This document shows positions 17,309 to 25,774 of a stretch of 62,108 bases of DNA, piece by piece. This DNA comes from JANLTP01 sp031363055 (GTDB lineage: Bacteria; Pseudomonadota; Gammaproteobacteria; Burkholderiales; Burkholderiaceae_E), in contig JANLTP010000139.1 of assembly GCA_031363055.1 (NCBI GenBank), positions 1 to 62,108 of the forward strand, in the 5' to 3' direction. Position 1 is the first letter of the stretch, and each line of letters starts with the position of its first letter. The notes under the pieces were generated by a model, which saw nothing but the letters and a program-made list of their open reading frames with translations, did not search any database and was not told where the DNA came from. The translations under genes were made by a program, and so were the position numbers.

Positions 17309-18103
17309 TCAGACTCCTGAATTCCCAGGCCAAGTAAATCGAATATTGCCATCGCGCAACCCTGCCAGCACCACCTCGACACCGCCGGACTTGATCATCC
17401 ACTCGAGGCGGTGGTCGCGATACTCACGCTTGGCACCGGTACCGCGATATCGATCCGGGTTGGCGCCCATCATCTTCAGGGCCTGATCGAACTCGGCAAA
17501 GGTCTGCGCCACCGATGCGCGCTCGCGAATGCGCGAATGCCAGCGCGCTAGCGAGCTGCCGACAGGCGGCGCAAAACCATAGTGCACCGACCGATTGACC
17601 ATCGGTGCCGCTGCCGCATCCGCCCAGCCGAATTGCTCACCGCCAAACCAGTCAGCGTCGCCTAATCGCGCCGCAAGCCAATCTTGCATCAGGCGAGTCT
17701 GGCGCCGCACTTCGACTTCGAGTTTGCGCGCGAGTTCACCTTCGGCGCGGCGAAACCAGAGCACCTCGCTCCAGCCCCAATTGAGCGCTTCATACTGGGT
17801 GTCGCAGATTTCCTCGGTCTCGCGCGCGAACGCACGAGCAGCCGGTTGACGCGGCAGCAAGCGCGGTTCCGGCCAGCGTTCCTCGATGTATTCGAGAATG
17901 ATCGTGGACTCAAAGATCCGCACATCGGGCTCGTCGATGAGCACCGGCACTTCGATGCGAGGGTTCGCCTTCGCCAGCGGGCCATCCGCTTTTCCGGTGC
18001 CCAGATCCTCAGGAGTTCTGGCCTCGAACGGCAGACCTTTTTCGCGCAAAGCAATCTTGATCTTCTGCGCGTAGGACGATAAGGGGTGTTCGTATAACAG
18101 CAT
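17309..18103 (-). CDS. Glutathione S-transferase family protein
   Basis: A thioredoxin-fold N-terminal domain (MLLYEHPLSSYAQKIKIALREKGLPFEARTPEDL) with the cis-Pro motif IEVPVLID and substrate-side ESTIILEYIEERWPEP, then an all-helical C-terminal domain (WFGGEQFGWADAAAAPMVNRSV). Start at ATG 18103 (MLLYEHP), preceded by GAGG; the frame to 18142 adds a non-family extension. 264 aa. This type conjugates or reduces electrophiles with glutathione. It is one of several GSTs in the window and has no operon partner. Confidence 0.87.
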   Translation of the reverse strand: MLLYEHPLSSYAQKIKIALREKGLPFEARTPEDLGTGKADGPLAKANPRIEVPVLIDEPDVRIFESTIILEYIEERWPEPRLLPRQPAARAFARETEEICDTQYEALNWGWSEVLWFRRAEGELARKLEVEVRRQTRLMQDWLAARLGDADWFGGEQFGWADAAAAPMVNRSVHYGFAPPVGSSLARWHSRIRERASVAQTFAEFDQALKMMGANPDRYRGTGAKREYRDHRLEWMIKSGGVEVVLAGLRDGNIRFTWPGNSGV

Positions 18104-18259
18104 AAAGACCTCGGATGTAAGAACTTCAAACGCTGGGACCACCGCAGAACTGAAGCACCTGGCTGGTCACGACGCCATGTGCCCTTGGAGAATTGGGTCG
18201 TAAACTAGTGAGCGGAAATCAATCCTGACCTGCTGCTTACATAATCTTCAGAACCAATA

Positions 18260-19018
18260 ATGCCACACCCTACCAGCGCGCTCGTCGCCGAAGTAAGAAC
18301 CTGGGTCGATTCAGCCCGGCGTATTGTCGTCATGACCGGCGCCGGCATCTCCACCGATTCCGGGATCCCCGATTTTCGCGGACCGCAAGGCGTCTGGACC
18401 CGCAACCCTGCGGCTGAGAAGCAAAGCAATATCCAAAACTATCTGGCCGATCGTGAAGTACGGGTGGCCGCCTGGCAAGCCCGGCTGTCGAATGCTGCCT
18501 GGAGCGCCAAACCCAATGCCGGCCATCTTGCCCTGGTCAAGCTCGAACAGCGCGGCAAACTGCATGCGCTGATCACCCAGAATATCGATGAGTTGCATCA
18601 AATCGCCGGCACCTCGGCCGACAAAGTCATCGAAGTGCATGGCACTATTCGACGCGTCATGTGCTGGGGCTGTGGGCGTCGTGCACCGATGGAGGAGGCG
18701 TTGGCGCGCGTTCGTGCTGGCGAGGCCGATCCGGCCTGCCTGAAGTGCGGCGGCATTCAGAAGAGCGATACGATTTCATTCGGCCAGGCCCTGGTGCCTG
18801 AGGTCATCGATCGCGCCATGCAGGTGGCGGGCGATGCCGATCTCTTCCTTGCTGTCGGCTCGACGCTGCAAGTGTTTCCGGTGGCCGAAGCCGTACCGTT
18901 GGCCAAACAGGCCGGCGCGCGTGTGGTGATTATCAATGCGCAAGCCACCGCGATGGATGATTTGGCCGATGCCTTGCTGACCGGGTCAATCAGCGAGCTT
19001 CTGCCGGCGATCATTTAA
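18260..19018 (+). CDS. Sir2-family NAD-dependent protein deacylase
   Basis: A sirtuin (252 aa): NAD-binding GAGIST.SGIPDFRG (residues 27-41), TQNIDELH (106-113), catalytic His127 in EVHGTI, and a zinc ribbon with Cys135, Cys138, Cys160 and Cys163. It ends with VGSTLQVFPVAEAVPLAKQAGARVVIINAQ. It removes acyl groups from lysines in an NAD-dependent reaction. There is no extra domain, so it looks like a stand-alone deacylase and not a defence sirtuin fusion. It ends 40 bp before hipB on the same strand. Confidence 0.93.
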   Translation: MPHPTSALVAEVRTWVDSARRIVVMTGAGISTDSGIPDFRGPQGVWTRNPAAEKQSNIQNYLADREVRVAAWQARLSNAAWSAKPNAGHLALVKLEQRGKLHALITQNIDELHQIAGTSADKVIEVHGTIRRVMCWGCGRRAPMEEALARVRAGEADPACLKCGGIQKSDTISFGQALVPEVIDRAMQVAGDADLFLAVGSTLQVFPVAEAVPLAKQAGARVVIINAQATAMDDLADALLTGSISELLPAII

Positions 19019-19045
19019 TGACTATAAAATTAGACATGGAACCAA

Positions 19046-19051
19046 TATAAT
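19046..19051 (+). promoter_or_regulatory. Candidate −10 box of hipBA
   Basis: A perfect TATAAT lies in an AT-rich stretch between the sirtuin and hipB. A good −35 at normal spacing is not obvious. If it is the −10, transcription would begin about at the ATG at 19059, giving a leaderless message, or translation would begin at ATG 19083. Confidence 0.4.
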
Positions 19052-19058
19052 CTGATTA

Positions 19059-19400
19059 ATGGTCAATATACTCGACTTTCAAATGGCGTCTGCATCAGAG
19101 GCCTGCGTCCAACTCGGCGGCCGGCTCAAGGCGCTACGGCTTTCGGCAGGACTCACACAAGCCGAACTCGCAGCCCGTGCTGGCGTCTCGCGCGGTACGG
19201 TAGTGTCACTGGAAAACAAAGGTCAAAGCACACTAAATTCCCTGGTGCGGGTCGTTCAAGCGCTCGGTCTCGTCGATCAACTGGGTGCACTGTTCCTGCC
19301 TGAAATTCGCTCGATCGCCGATATGGAATTGCAGGCGCAAGTGCAGGCGCCCACGCGCCGAGTGCGTGCTTCGAACAAACCAGCGAGGAAGGTACGCTGA
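19059..19400 (+). CDS. hipB: HipB-like XRE-family antitoxin/repressor
   Basis: A helix-turn-helix of the Cro/C1 type occupies residues about 20-75 (LGGRLKALRLSAGLTQAELAARAGVSRGTVVSLENKGQSTLNSLVRVVQALGLVDQL). A basic, disordered tail follows (APTRRVRASNKPARKVR). HipB neutralises HipA and represses the operon. The start is ATG 19059 or ATG 19083 (MASASEACVQLG); the latter leaves a small leader after the TATAAT at 19046. The stop overlaps hipA by one codon (CTGA). Confidence 0.88.
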   Translation: MVNILDFQMASASEACVQLGGRLKALRLSAGLTQAELAARAGVSRGTVVSLENKGQSTLNSLVRVVQALGLVDQLGALFLPEIRSIADMELQAQVQAPTRRVRASNKPARKVR

Positions 19401-20647
19401 AAAGGCTTGAGGTTCGGTATCGAGGCTGGGGAGAAGACTGGCTGCTCGGTACCTTGGCAGACAACGGCAGCGAACTTCTGTACGAGTACTCATCTGAGGC
19501 CTTACGGCAAGGGCTCGAGCTATCACCTCGACATCTGAAGCTTCGAGCGCAAGCTTATGGCCGGTTCCCCATGCATCAGATGCGACTCCCGGGCCTCGTC
19601 TACGATGCCTTGCCTGACGGCTGGGGCCTGTTTCTCATGGATCGACTGTTTCGCTCGATCGGCCGCGACCCCGCTATCGTCTCACCCCTGGATCGCCTGA
19701 GCTTTATTGGCGATCGGGCGCTTGGCGCGTTGAGCTTCGTTCCGGCTGATGACCAGGCGCTGCAAGCGCAAACCGTCGAGCTTCGCACCTTGGCTCGACA
19801 GGCCAAAGTGGTCATCACCGGAAACGACCGCGAGGCGCTACGAAACCTTGCCCTGATCGGCGGCTCTCCGCACGGTGCCCGCCCCAAAGTGCTCGTCAAC
19901 TATGATCCGTTCAGCGGCAAGCTCAGTACCGAGTCATCGAATCCAGGGCAGGCTTGGCTGATGAAATTTCAGGCCCAATCCGAGCACAAGGAAGTCTGCG
20001 CGATTGAATTCCTGTACTCGAACCTGGCAAAGTCCTGCGGATTGGACATGCCCGATACTCGCTACTTCGATCTCGACAGTCGCCTGGCGTGCTTCGGTAT
20101 TCGCCGATTCGACATTGAAGACGGAATGAGGGTACCGATGCACACGTTGGCCGGTACGCTGCATGCGGACTTTCGGCTGCCATCATCGGTTGACTATACG
20201 ACCTTCCTGCGAATGACCCGTTTGTTGACGCACGACGAACGCGAAGTTCAAAAGGCGTTCGAGCGCGCGGTGTTCAACGTGGTGTTCAATAATCGTGATG
20301 ATCATTGCAAAAACTTCTCGTTCCGTCTGGGGCGCGACCGGCACTGGCGATTGGCCCCGGCTTATGACCTCACCTACAGCGAGGGACCTGCGGGTGAGCA
20401 TCAGATGGACGTATGTGGCGAGGCTAAGGCGCCGTCGCGGGTAAATCTGCTGCGTTTGGCCAAGGAGGCAGGAGTCGACGATCGACGTGCGCCTGAATCG
20501 ATTGACCGAATGGTTTCTATTGCGAGCAAGTTCAGTTCGTTCGCCACAGACTCACCGATTCGTGCACGAACAATAAAAGCCTTGTTGCAGACCGTTAATC
20601 GTAATATTGGTTTCCTTCGTAAACCACGGTGCTGGACACATTGCTAA
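19397..20647 (+). CDS. hipA: HipA-like Ser/Thr kinase toxin, apparent CTG start
   Basis: HipA kinases phosphorylate a translation factor (GltX in E. coli) and cause growth arrest. Recognisable are the activation-loop/P-loop region IGGSPHGARPKVLV, WLMKFQAQSEHKEVCAIEFLYSNLAKSCGL, catalytic NNRDDHCKNFSF and LAPAYDLTYS. The first ATG/GTG/TTG in frame (TTG 19454) would delete the family N-terminus. The upstream frame reads (CTG)KRLEVRYRGWGEDWLLGTLADNG, the normal HipA start. CTG 19397 is preceded by GAGGAAGG and overlaps the hipB stop (CTGA). This gives 416 aa, the family norm. A mutated ATG is possible. The C-terminal KPRCWTHC is atypical. Confidence 0.88.
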   Translation: MKRLEVRYRGWGEDWLLGTLADNGSELLYEYSSEALRQGLELSPRHLKLRAQAYGRFPMHQMRLPGLVYDALPDGWGLFLMDRLFRSIGRDPAIVSPLDRLSFIGDRALGALSFVPADDQALQAQTVELRTLARQAKVVITGNDREALRNLALIGGSPHGARPKVLVNYDPFSGKLSTESSNPGQAWLMKFQAQSEHKEVCAIEFLYSNLAKSCGLDMPDTRYFDLDSRLACFGIRRFDIEDGMRVPMHTLAGTLHADFRLPSSVDYTTFLRMTRLLTHDEREVQKAFERAVFNVVFNNRDDHCKNFSFRLGRDRHWRLAPAYDLTYSEGPAGEHQMDVCGEAKAPSRVNLLRLAKEAGVDDRRAPESIDRMVSIASKFSSFATDSPIRARTIKALLQTVNRNIGFLRKPRCWTHC

Positions 20648-20691
20648 ACTCAATGTTGGACCGGCCTGCACGAGCTGTCATAGTTCCGATC

Positions 20692-21480
20692 TCAAAGGCT
20701 TGGCTGCTCAGCCGTGGGGTTGGGTCGCGTCTCCCCTCTGGGTTCAACGCCAACCTCTGCGCCGTAAAGTTGCGGCAGAAACGATTCAAAGTTGCCCACC
20801 TCTTCGATGTTGTGCTTTATCCAGGCGCGGCCCCGTGCCTCGTCGAAGGCAAACATTCGAATCAGTGGGTTGACAATCGATCCGACGATCCCTTGCGCGC
20901 CCACCGTCAGGCTGTTGCGATAGAGCGTACCCAAATCAACGCCGTTAAATTCGTAGTCCATTCGCGCAAGTCGGAGTCCGTGAAGCCGTGGCCGATGGGC
21001 GAAGCCCTGCTCATCGAGCTTCGTGATCTCTGTATGTACGTCCATCAAGTAATCCGGGTTGGCACCAAACATCTCGGTCAGATGGATCACGCACCCAACC
21101 CCGATCGTCCCGTCAGGGTTGCGCCTCGAGTATTCGATGGATATGTGGTCGCGCGGATGCCACACACAATAGCGATTCAAGCGCTGCCCATCGTATAGGA
21201 TGTCGCCCTCCAGGTGCTTGAACCACCAGACCAGCATCTTCGGCGTGACACCGCGAATGAGTTGATGCTCGATCCAGCAATTAATGCGTCCGTCAGAGAG
21301 AATGTCGAACCCGGAGCGAGCGCTCGCGAGAGGCTTGCAGACCCACTGGATGTCCAGCGGCACCGGGGCCTTTCGCTTGCGCAGTGCGGACCAGCCGATA
21401 GCCAGCGAGCCCACGATGCCGGCCACTGCGGCCGACCCGAGCAGGAGTGTTCGTCGCATCATTCTTGGTTTTTCCTCCAC
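20692..21480 (-). CDS. PhlG-like (DAPG hydrolase family) membrane-anchored protein
   Basis: After an N-terminal hydrophobic anchor or Tat-like signal (MRRTLLLGSAAVAGIVGSLAIGW) comes a domain resembling 2,4-diacetylphloroglucinol hydrolase / phloretin hydrolase: MLVWWFKHLEGD, YCVWHPRDHISIEY (His108 region), HLTEMFG (Glu136) and KHNIEEVGNFESFLPQLY (His223-x3-Glu227). These fit the His/Glu zinc ligands of PhlG. Such enzymes break C-C bonds of acylphloroglucinols. No phl genes are nearby, so the substrate is open. It is convergent with hipA, 44 bp away. 262 aa. Confidence 0.6.
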   Translation of the reverse strand: MEEKPRMMRRTLLLGSAAVAGIVGSLAIGWSALRKRKAPVPLDIQWVCKPLASARSGFDILSDGRINCWIEHQLIRGVTPKMLVWWFKHLEGDILYDGQRLNRYCVWHPRDHISIEYSRRNPDGTIGVGCVIHLTEMFGANPDYLMDVHTEITKLDEQGFAHRPRLHGLRLARMDYEFNGVDLGTLYRNSLTVGAQGIVGSIVNPLIRMFAFDEARGRAWIKHNIEEVGNFESFLPQLYGAEVGVEPRGETRPNPTAEQPSL

Positions 21481-21711
21481 GTGCGCCAGCGATTCGGCGT
21501 CAATCGTGATACCGCCAACGGGAACGCTCGGCGAAGCCGCTCAACTTTAATTTGATGTCCGGAAGTGTCACCTGAAACACCTGGGTTGGCAAATGATCTG
21601 GTTGGCCCAGTCAGTGAGCCACGGCGACTGTTCGATTTTTTAAAGTCAGGATGGGAGCGTCAGCAACCGAGTCTGATCCTGTAAGCTTGACGGCGCCAAC
21701 GGAAAGCGGCT

Positions 21712-22197
21712 ATGGAACCAGACAGATTCGATTCAACAAGCAGCCCCGGCTCGCCCAACACTGCCCGTTCACCCGCTGGCCGAGAACTGCCGGCTACGGT
21801 CAGCAGTGACCGTCAGGAAATCTCCAGCGGACGGCCCTGGGAGGTTCGTTATGGCTACTCGCGGGCGGTTCGAGTCGGGCCGTTGTTCCAGACTTCCCTG
21901 ACTTCGCCGGCCGACAGTGACGGGCGAATTCTGTGCCCCGGAGACTTATATGGCCAATCGAGGCAATCGCTTGCAGTCATTGGCAAGGCCCTCGCCGAGG
22001 CCGGGATGAGCTTTGCCGATGTTCTGGCAACCCGTGTTTACATGCTCGACACCGGCCAATGGGAAGCAGCCGCTCGAGCCCATGCCGAATGTGTCACGCA
22101 AGTGCGGCCGGCGCTGTCGTTTATCGGTGTTGCGAATTTTTTCGATCCGGCGATTCTGGTGGAGTTCGAGATTACCGCCTATCGAACGATTGCCTGA
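21712..22197 (+). CDS. RidA-family (YjgF/Rid) protein
   Basis: A Rid-fold domain over residues about 40-160: WEVRYGYSRAVRVGPLFQTSLTSPADSDGRI, QSLAVIGKALAEAGMSFADVLATRVYMLD, and the terminal RPALSFIGVANFFDPAILVEFEITAYR. RidA hydrolyses reactive 2-iminoacids, but the catalytic Arg of canonical RidA (R in P.RxxV) is not clearly present: the motif here is VRPALSFIGV. An alternative Rid subgroup is likely. The first 35 residues are extra and disordered. It is convergent with the amino-acid ABC operon. Confidence 0.82.
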   Translation: MEPDRFDSTSSPGSPNTARSPAGRELPATVSSDRQEISSGRPWEVRYGYSRAVRVGPLFQTSLTSPADSDGRILCPGDLYGQSRQSLAVIGKALAEAGMSFADVLATRVYMLDTGQWEAAARAHAECVTQVRPALSFIGVANFFDPAILVEFEITAYRTIA

Positions 22198-22224
22198 CAC
22201 CAATCGAATCGAACGCTCGTTGCG

Positions 22225-22251
22225 ACAGGGTCAGTGCAACAGGGTCAGTGC
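22225..22251. repeat. 13-bp direct repeat (ACAGGGTCAGTGC) between ridA-like gene and ABC ATPase
   Basis: Two identical copies lie at 22225-22237 and 22239-22251, one base apart, in the 47-bp spacer between convergent genes. The second copy touches the stop of the ATPase gene. It belongs to the set of short duplications seen across the window. Confidence 0.8.
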
Positions 22252-23000
22252 GATAAAATCTGACTCAGAAACAGCCGCGTGCGTTCACTCTTCGGACTGC
22301 TGAAGAACTCGGCCGGTGGTGCTGTCTCGACGATCCGACCTGAATCCATGAATACCATTTTATTGGCGACGGTGCGCGCAAAGCCCATTTCATGGGTGAC
22401 GCAAATCATGGTCATACCCGAGTTCGCCAGATCGATCATGACATCGAGCACTTCCTTGATCATCTCCGGGTCGAGTGCCGAAGTCGGCTCGTCGAACAAC
22501 ATCACTCGCGGCGTCATGCACAGCGATCTGGCGATCGCGACTCGTTGCTGCTGACCACCCGACAACTGTCCCGGATACTTGGCCGCCTGCTCGGGAATCC
22601 GCACGCGCTCGAGGTATTGCATGGCGAGCTTTTGCGCGTCGGCTTTTGACAGACCGCGCGAGCGTATCGGACCCAGCGTGCAGTTCTCCAGCACCGTCAG
22701 ATGCGGAAACAAGTTGAATTGCTGAAACACCATGCCGACCTGACCGCGAATCGCCTCGTCATGCCGGCCATCCGGGTCCAGTGCGATGCCGTTGACGGTA
22801 ATCTTTCCTTCCTCGTGTACCTCGAGACCATTGATACAGCGAATCAGGGTTGATTTACCGGAACCCGATGGACCACAGACCACAATCCGTTCACCCGGGC
22901 GAACGATGAGATCGATGTCCTTGAGCACATGGAATTGGCCAAACCACTTGTTGACGCCGGTCATCGTAACGATGGGTTCAATAGTCTTGGCGTCGTTCAA
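22245..23000 (-). CDS. Polar amino-acid ABC transporter ATPase (GlnQ/GltL-like)
   Basis: 251 aa with Walker A GPSGSGKSTL, Q-loop VFQQFNLFPHLTVLENC, signature LSGGQQQRVAIARSL, Walker B VMLFDEPTSALDPEM and H-loop VTHEMGFAR. This is the PAAT subfamily, which imports glutamate, glutamine, His and similar compounds. The start is TTG 23000, supported by GGAG five bases upstream; ATG 22964 is the alternative. It is the last gene of a four-gene importer operon on the − strand. Confidence 0.92.
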   Translation of the reverse strand: MNDAKTIEPIVTMTGVNKWFGQFHVLKDIDLIVRPGERIVVCGPSGSGKSTLIRCINGLEVHEEGKITVNGIALDPDGRHDEAIRGQVGMVFQQFNLFPHLTVLENCTLGPIRSRGLSKADAQKLAMQYLERVRIPEQAAKYPGQLSGGQQQRVAIARSLCMTPRVMLFDEPTSALDPEMIKEVLDVMIDLANSGMTMICVTHEMGFARTVANKMVFMDSGRIVETAPPAEFFSSPKSERTRLFLSQILSH

Positions 23001-23039
23001 TCGAGCTCCGCAATTCGAATGCTGTGCATCAGGTCGATG

Positions 23040-23987
23040 TCAGCGAGTAGAGGGGTCAGCACGGCGTTCCAGCCGACGCATCAGCAGTGCAAGGCTGTAG
23101 CAAATCACAAAGTAGATGCAACCGGTTGCGATCCAGACTTCAAAAAAGCGACGCTCGGAAATAGCGATCTCCATCGCCAGGAAACTGAGTTCCTGAATCG
23201 AAATCAGCGCTACCAGTGACGAATCCTTGATCAGGGTAATCAGTTGGCCGGTCAGAGGCGGTATGACGCGCTGTACCGCCTGCGGCAGCACGACATACCA
23301 GGTGATCTGCAGCCGGCTCAAGCCCACGGTATAACCGGCCTCATATTGCCCCTTCGGAATCGATTCGATTCCGGCCCGCACGATTTCGGCGATGTAGGCG
23401 GCCATCATCAATGCCAGCGCCATAACCCCGGCGCCAAAATTCTGGATCAGTGCGAGGTCGCCGAACATCAATTGCAGGACACTGCGGGTGGCTGGCGACG
23501 CCTTCATAACAAACCGGTCAATACCGAACATCGGCATCAGTTGCGTGGTTATAAAGAAGTAAAACAGGAACAGGAAAGGCACGGCCGGGAGGTTACGAAT
23601 GAATCCGACATACGCCCAGCCAATCAACCGGGGTAGCAAACGACGACTGGTTCGCGCAAGCGCTATCAGTACGCCGAGCAGCGTGGCAATGATCATGCCC
23701 CAGACGGCGATTCGCAAGGTCGTCAGCAGTCCCTTGATCAGCAGGTTCGCCACCCAGCCGCCGGTTTTAGGATCGCGGCGAAAAAAGTAGCCCGGGATTG
23801 CTGACCAGTCCCACTGGTAAACCAGTACCGAATTGACGCGATAACCGACGTAAGCAACAACCACAAGTACAACTGCGAACACCAATCCATCCAACGGCGT
23901 TAGTCTGCTACGCTGACGCTTCGGCGGCGGCGCTCGTGAATCCGATGGCTGCGATGGAATGGCGTCGGGTGCTGTTGCAGTGGGCAT
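23040..23987 (-). CDS. Polar amino-acid ABC transporter permease (HisM/GltK-like)
   Basis: A membrane permease with a hydrophilic N-terminal extension. It has the PAAT coupling motif EIVRAGIESIPKGQYEAGYTVGLSRLQITWYVVLPQAVQRVIPPLTGQLITLIKDSSLV, and hydrophobic segments at LDGLVFAVVLVVVAYVGY, LRIAVWGMIIATLLGVLIALA and FLFLFYFFITTQLM. The TTG-started longer frame (24020) would overlap the upstream permease, so I use ATG 23987, four bases after that gene ends. 315 aa. Confidence 0.9.
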   Translation of the reverse strand: MPTATAPDAIPSQPSDSRAPPPKRQRSRLTPLDGLVFAVVLVVVAYVGYRVNSVLVYQWDWSAIPGYFFRRDPKTGGWVANLLIKGLLTTLRIAVWGMIIATLLGVLIALARTSRRLLPRLIGWAYVGFIRNLPAVPFLFLFYFFITTQLMPMFGIDRFVMKASPATRSVLQLMFGDLALIQNFGAGVMALALMMAAYIAEIVRAGIESIPKGQYEAGYTVGLSRLQITWYVVLPQAVQRVIPPLTGQLITLIKDSSLVALISIQELSFLAMEIAISERRFFEVWIATGCIYFVICYSLALLMRRLERRADPSTR

Positions 23988-23991
23988 CAGT

Positions 23992-24843
23992 TCAGGCGCG
24001 CGATCGAGTTCTACGCTCAAGCCGGGCGACCACGGCCGACAGACTGATGGTCAGGCACAAGTACATCAAGCCAACCACGGTCCAGATCTCGAAACTCAGA
24101 AAGGTATCGCCAATCAGGTTTCGTGCTTCGGTGGTCAGCTCGAACACCGCGACAAAACTGAGTACCGCTGAATGTTTGATGAGATTGATCAGCACACCCG
24201 CCATCGGCGGCAACATGAGCGGCACTGCTTGCGGCAGCAAGACAAAGCGATAGAGATCGATGCGTGACAACGCGACCGTTTGCCCGGCTTCCCACTGTCC
24301 GCGCGGCACCGCATTGATGCCTGCGCGAATCACCTCGGAGGCAAATGCGCCTTCGAAAAAACCCAGGCAGATGATGCCAGCCCACAAGGGATTGTTGAAA
24401 CCCAACAGCGGCTGCAGTACAAAATAGAAAATTGAAACCTGTACCAGCAAAGGCGTGTTGCGAACGACCTCGAGGTAGGTCGTGGCGAGCAGGCGGCCGG
24501 CGATGGAGTCGGAGCGCCGCAATACGGCAACCACGAGGCCAATGGTCAAAGCCATCAACATCGCCCAAGCGGTTATCTCCAGCGTTACCAGCAATCCATT
24601 GACCAGCGGCCCCCAGATGATTTCGCCATCAACGAACTTGTAAAAGAACCGCGGCACCCGGTACCACTGCCAGCGATAACCCATGGCGCTGGCGCCACGC
24701 CAGGTGAACCAGGCAATGAACCCGAGCAGCGCGGCGAACTGCAATAAATCGAACCAGGTTGATCGCCACCACGGAATCGCGCGATTGCTACGCGTCGGCG
24801 CGTCGCGTGAAATTGCCGGCCCGAGGCTGGCTGATGAAGTCAC
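23992..24843 (-). CDS. Polar amino-acid ABC transporter permease (HisQ/GltJ-like)
   Basis: The second permease of the importer. The coupling loop is SEVIRAGINAVPRGQWEAGQTVALSRIDLYRFVLLPQAVPLMLPPMAGVLINLIKHSAVLSFVAVFELT, with an N-terminal TM near FDLLQFAALLGFIAWFTW. GTG 24843 overlaps the stop of the binding-protein gene (GTGA), which I prefer to the GTG at 24879 inside that gene. 283 aa. It forms a heterodimer with the downstream permease. Confidence 0.9.
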   Translation of the reverse strand: MTSSASLGPAISRDAPTRSNRAIPWWRSTWFDLLQFAALLGFIAWFTWRGASAMGYRWQWYRVPRFFYKFVDGEIIWGPLVNGLLVTLEITAWAMLMALTIGLVVAVLRRSDSIAGRLLATTYLEVVRNTPLLVQVSIFYFVLQPLLGFNNPLWAGIICLGFFEGAFASEVIRAGINAVPRGQWEAGQTVALSRIDLYRFVLLPQAVPLMLPPMAGVLINLIKHSAVLSFVAVFELTTEARNLIGDTFLSFEIWTVVGLMYLCLTISLSAVVARLERRTRSRA

Positions 24844-25667
24844 TCGACGAGCTTTTTCCAGTCCCGGTTCTTGAACCACTTGTCATGGGTCTGCTGCAAC
24901 CAACCGTCGAGCTCATGGTAGATGATCCAGTTGTCCAGAAAATTCAGCGCATCCGGATCGCCCTTGCGAACCGCGATAGAGGACGCGGTCGGATCCCAGG
25001 GGCCGACGCCGAAGGGGTGGAACAGCTCCTTCGGGTTGTCAAGCACGTAGTTGGTTGGCTTGGGCTCGGAGGTCAAAAAGCCATGCGCATTGCCGTTCAA
25101 GACGTCTTGCAGCGCTTGCGCATCATCGTCAAACTGACGCAACTTGGCTTTGGGAAACAAGCGCGCCACCGTCTCACCGGGCGCGGTTCCGCGCTTGATC
25201 GTCAGCGTGACTTTGGCATTGTCCCAATCCTTCAGCGTCTTCAGGCCATCTTTCTCGGCCTTGACCTTGTTGGCGGCCATACCGACTTTCAGATAGGCAT
25301 AGGGGCGGGTGAAATTGACCGATAGATTGCGCTTGGGCTTTAACGCCATGCCGGTAATGATGAGGTCGAACTTCTTCGCCTGAAGCGCGGGGATGATGCC
25401 ATCGAACGCAGTCGGCTGGAACTCCACCTCGACCCCGATGTCTTCGGCGAGTTTGCGGGCAACATCGATTTCGAAGCCGATCAGATCGCCATTTTTCGCG
25501 CGCATCGCCCAGGGCACGAACGTCGATAGCCCGACGATCATCTTGCCGCGCTGCTGAATATCCTCGATAGCGCCCGCGTTGGCACTCTGAATCGTCATCA
25601 GGGTCAGCGCCAATACCGCCGAAGACTTGAAGACGCACTGAAATGTCTGTTGCCAAAACCTGTTCAT
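24840..25667 (-). CDS. Periplasmic amino-acid-binding protein (family 3 SBP)
   Basis: A signal peptide (ending near SANAGA) is followed by a type II binding fold: GKMIVGLSTFVPWAMRAKNGDLIGFEIDVARKLAEDIGVEVEFQPTAFDGIIPALQAKKFDLIITGMALKPKRNLSVNFTRPY. The ligand-site Arg (KPKRNLSVNF) that binds alpha-carboxylates is in its usual place. A ligand with an amino-acid head group is therefore likely. First gene of the importer operon; the upstream 2OG oxygenase gene ends 108 bp away on the same strand. Confidence 0.91.
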   Translation of the reverse strand: MNRFWQQTFQCVFKSSAVLALTLMTIQSANAGAIEDIQQRGKMIVGLSTFVPWAMRAKNGDLIGFEIDVARKLAEDIGVEVEFQPTAFDGIIPALQAKKFDLIITGMALKPKRNLSVNFTRPYAYLKVGMAANKVKAEKDGLKTLKDWDNAKVTLTIKRGTAPGETVARLFPKAKLRQFDDDAQALQDVLNGNAHGFLTSEPKPTNYVLDNPKELFHPFGVGPWDPTASSIAVRKGDPDALNFLDNWIIYHELDGWLQQTHDKWFKNRDWKKLVE

Positions 25668-25774
25668 TGGAGGCTCCCGTCATTGATTGAAAGTTAACGA
25701 TCTACTCTAGCATGACACCGAGGCGGTCACCGATGCGCGCAGCGGCTATCGGTCATCCCATGAGACAGGCGCGT

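Noticed and set aside
18260..19018. Sirtuin as an anti-phage SIR2 effector
   Set aside because: It has the zinc ribbon and length of ordinary deacylases and no fused effector or sensor domain.
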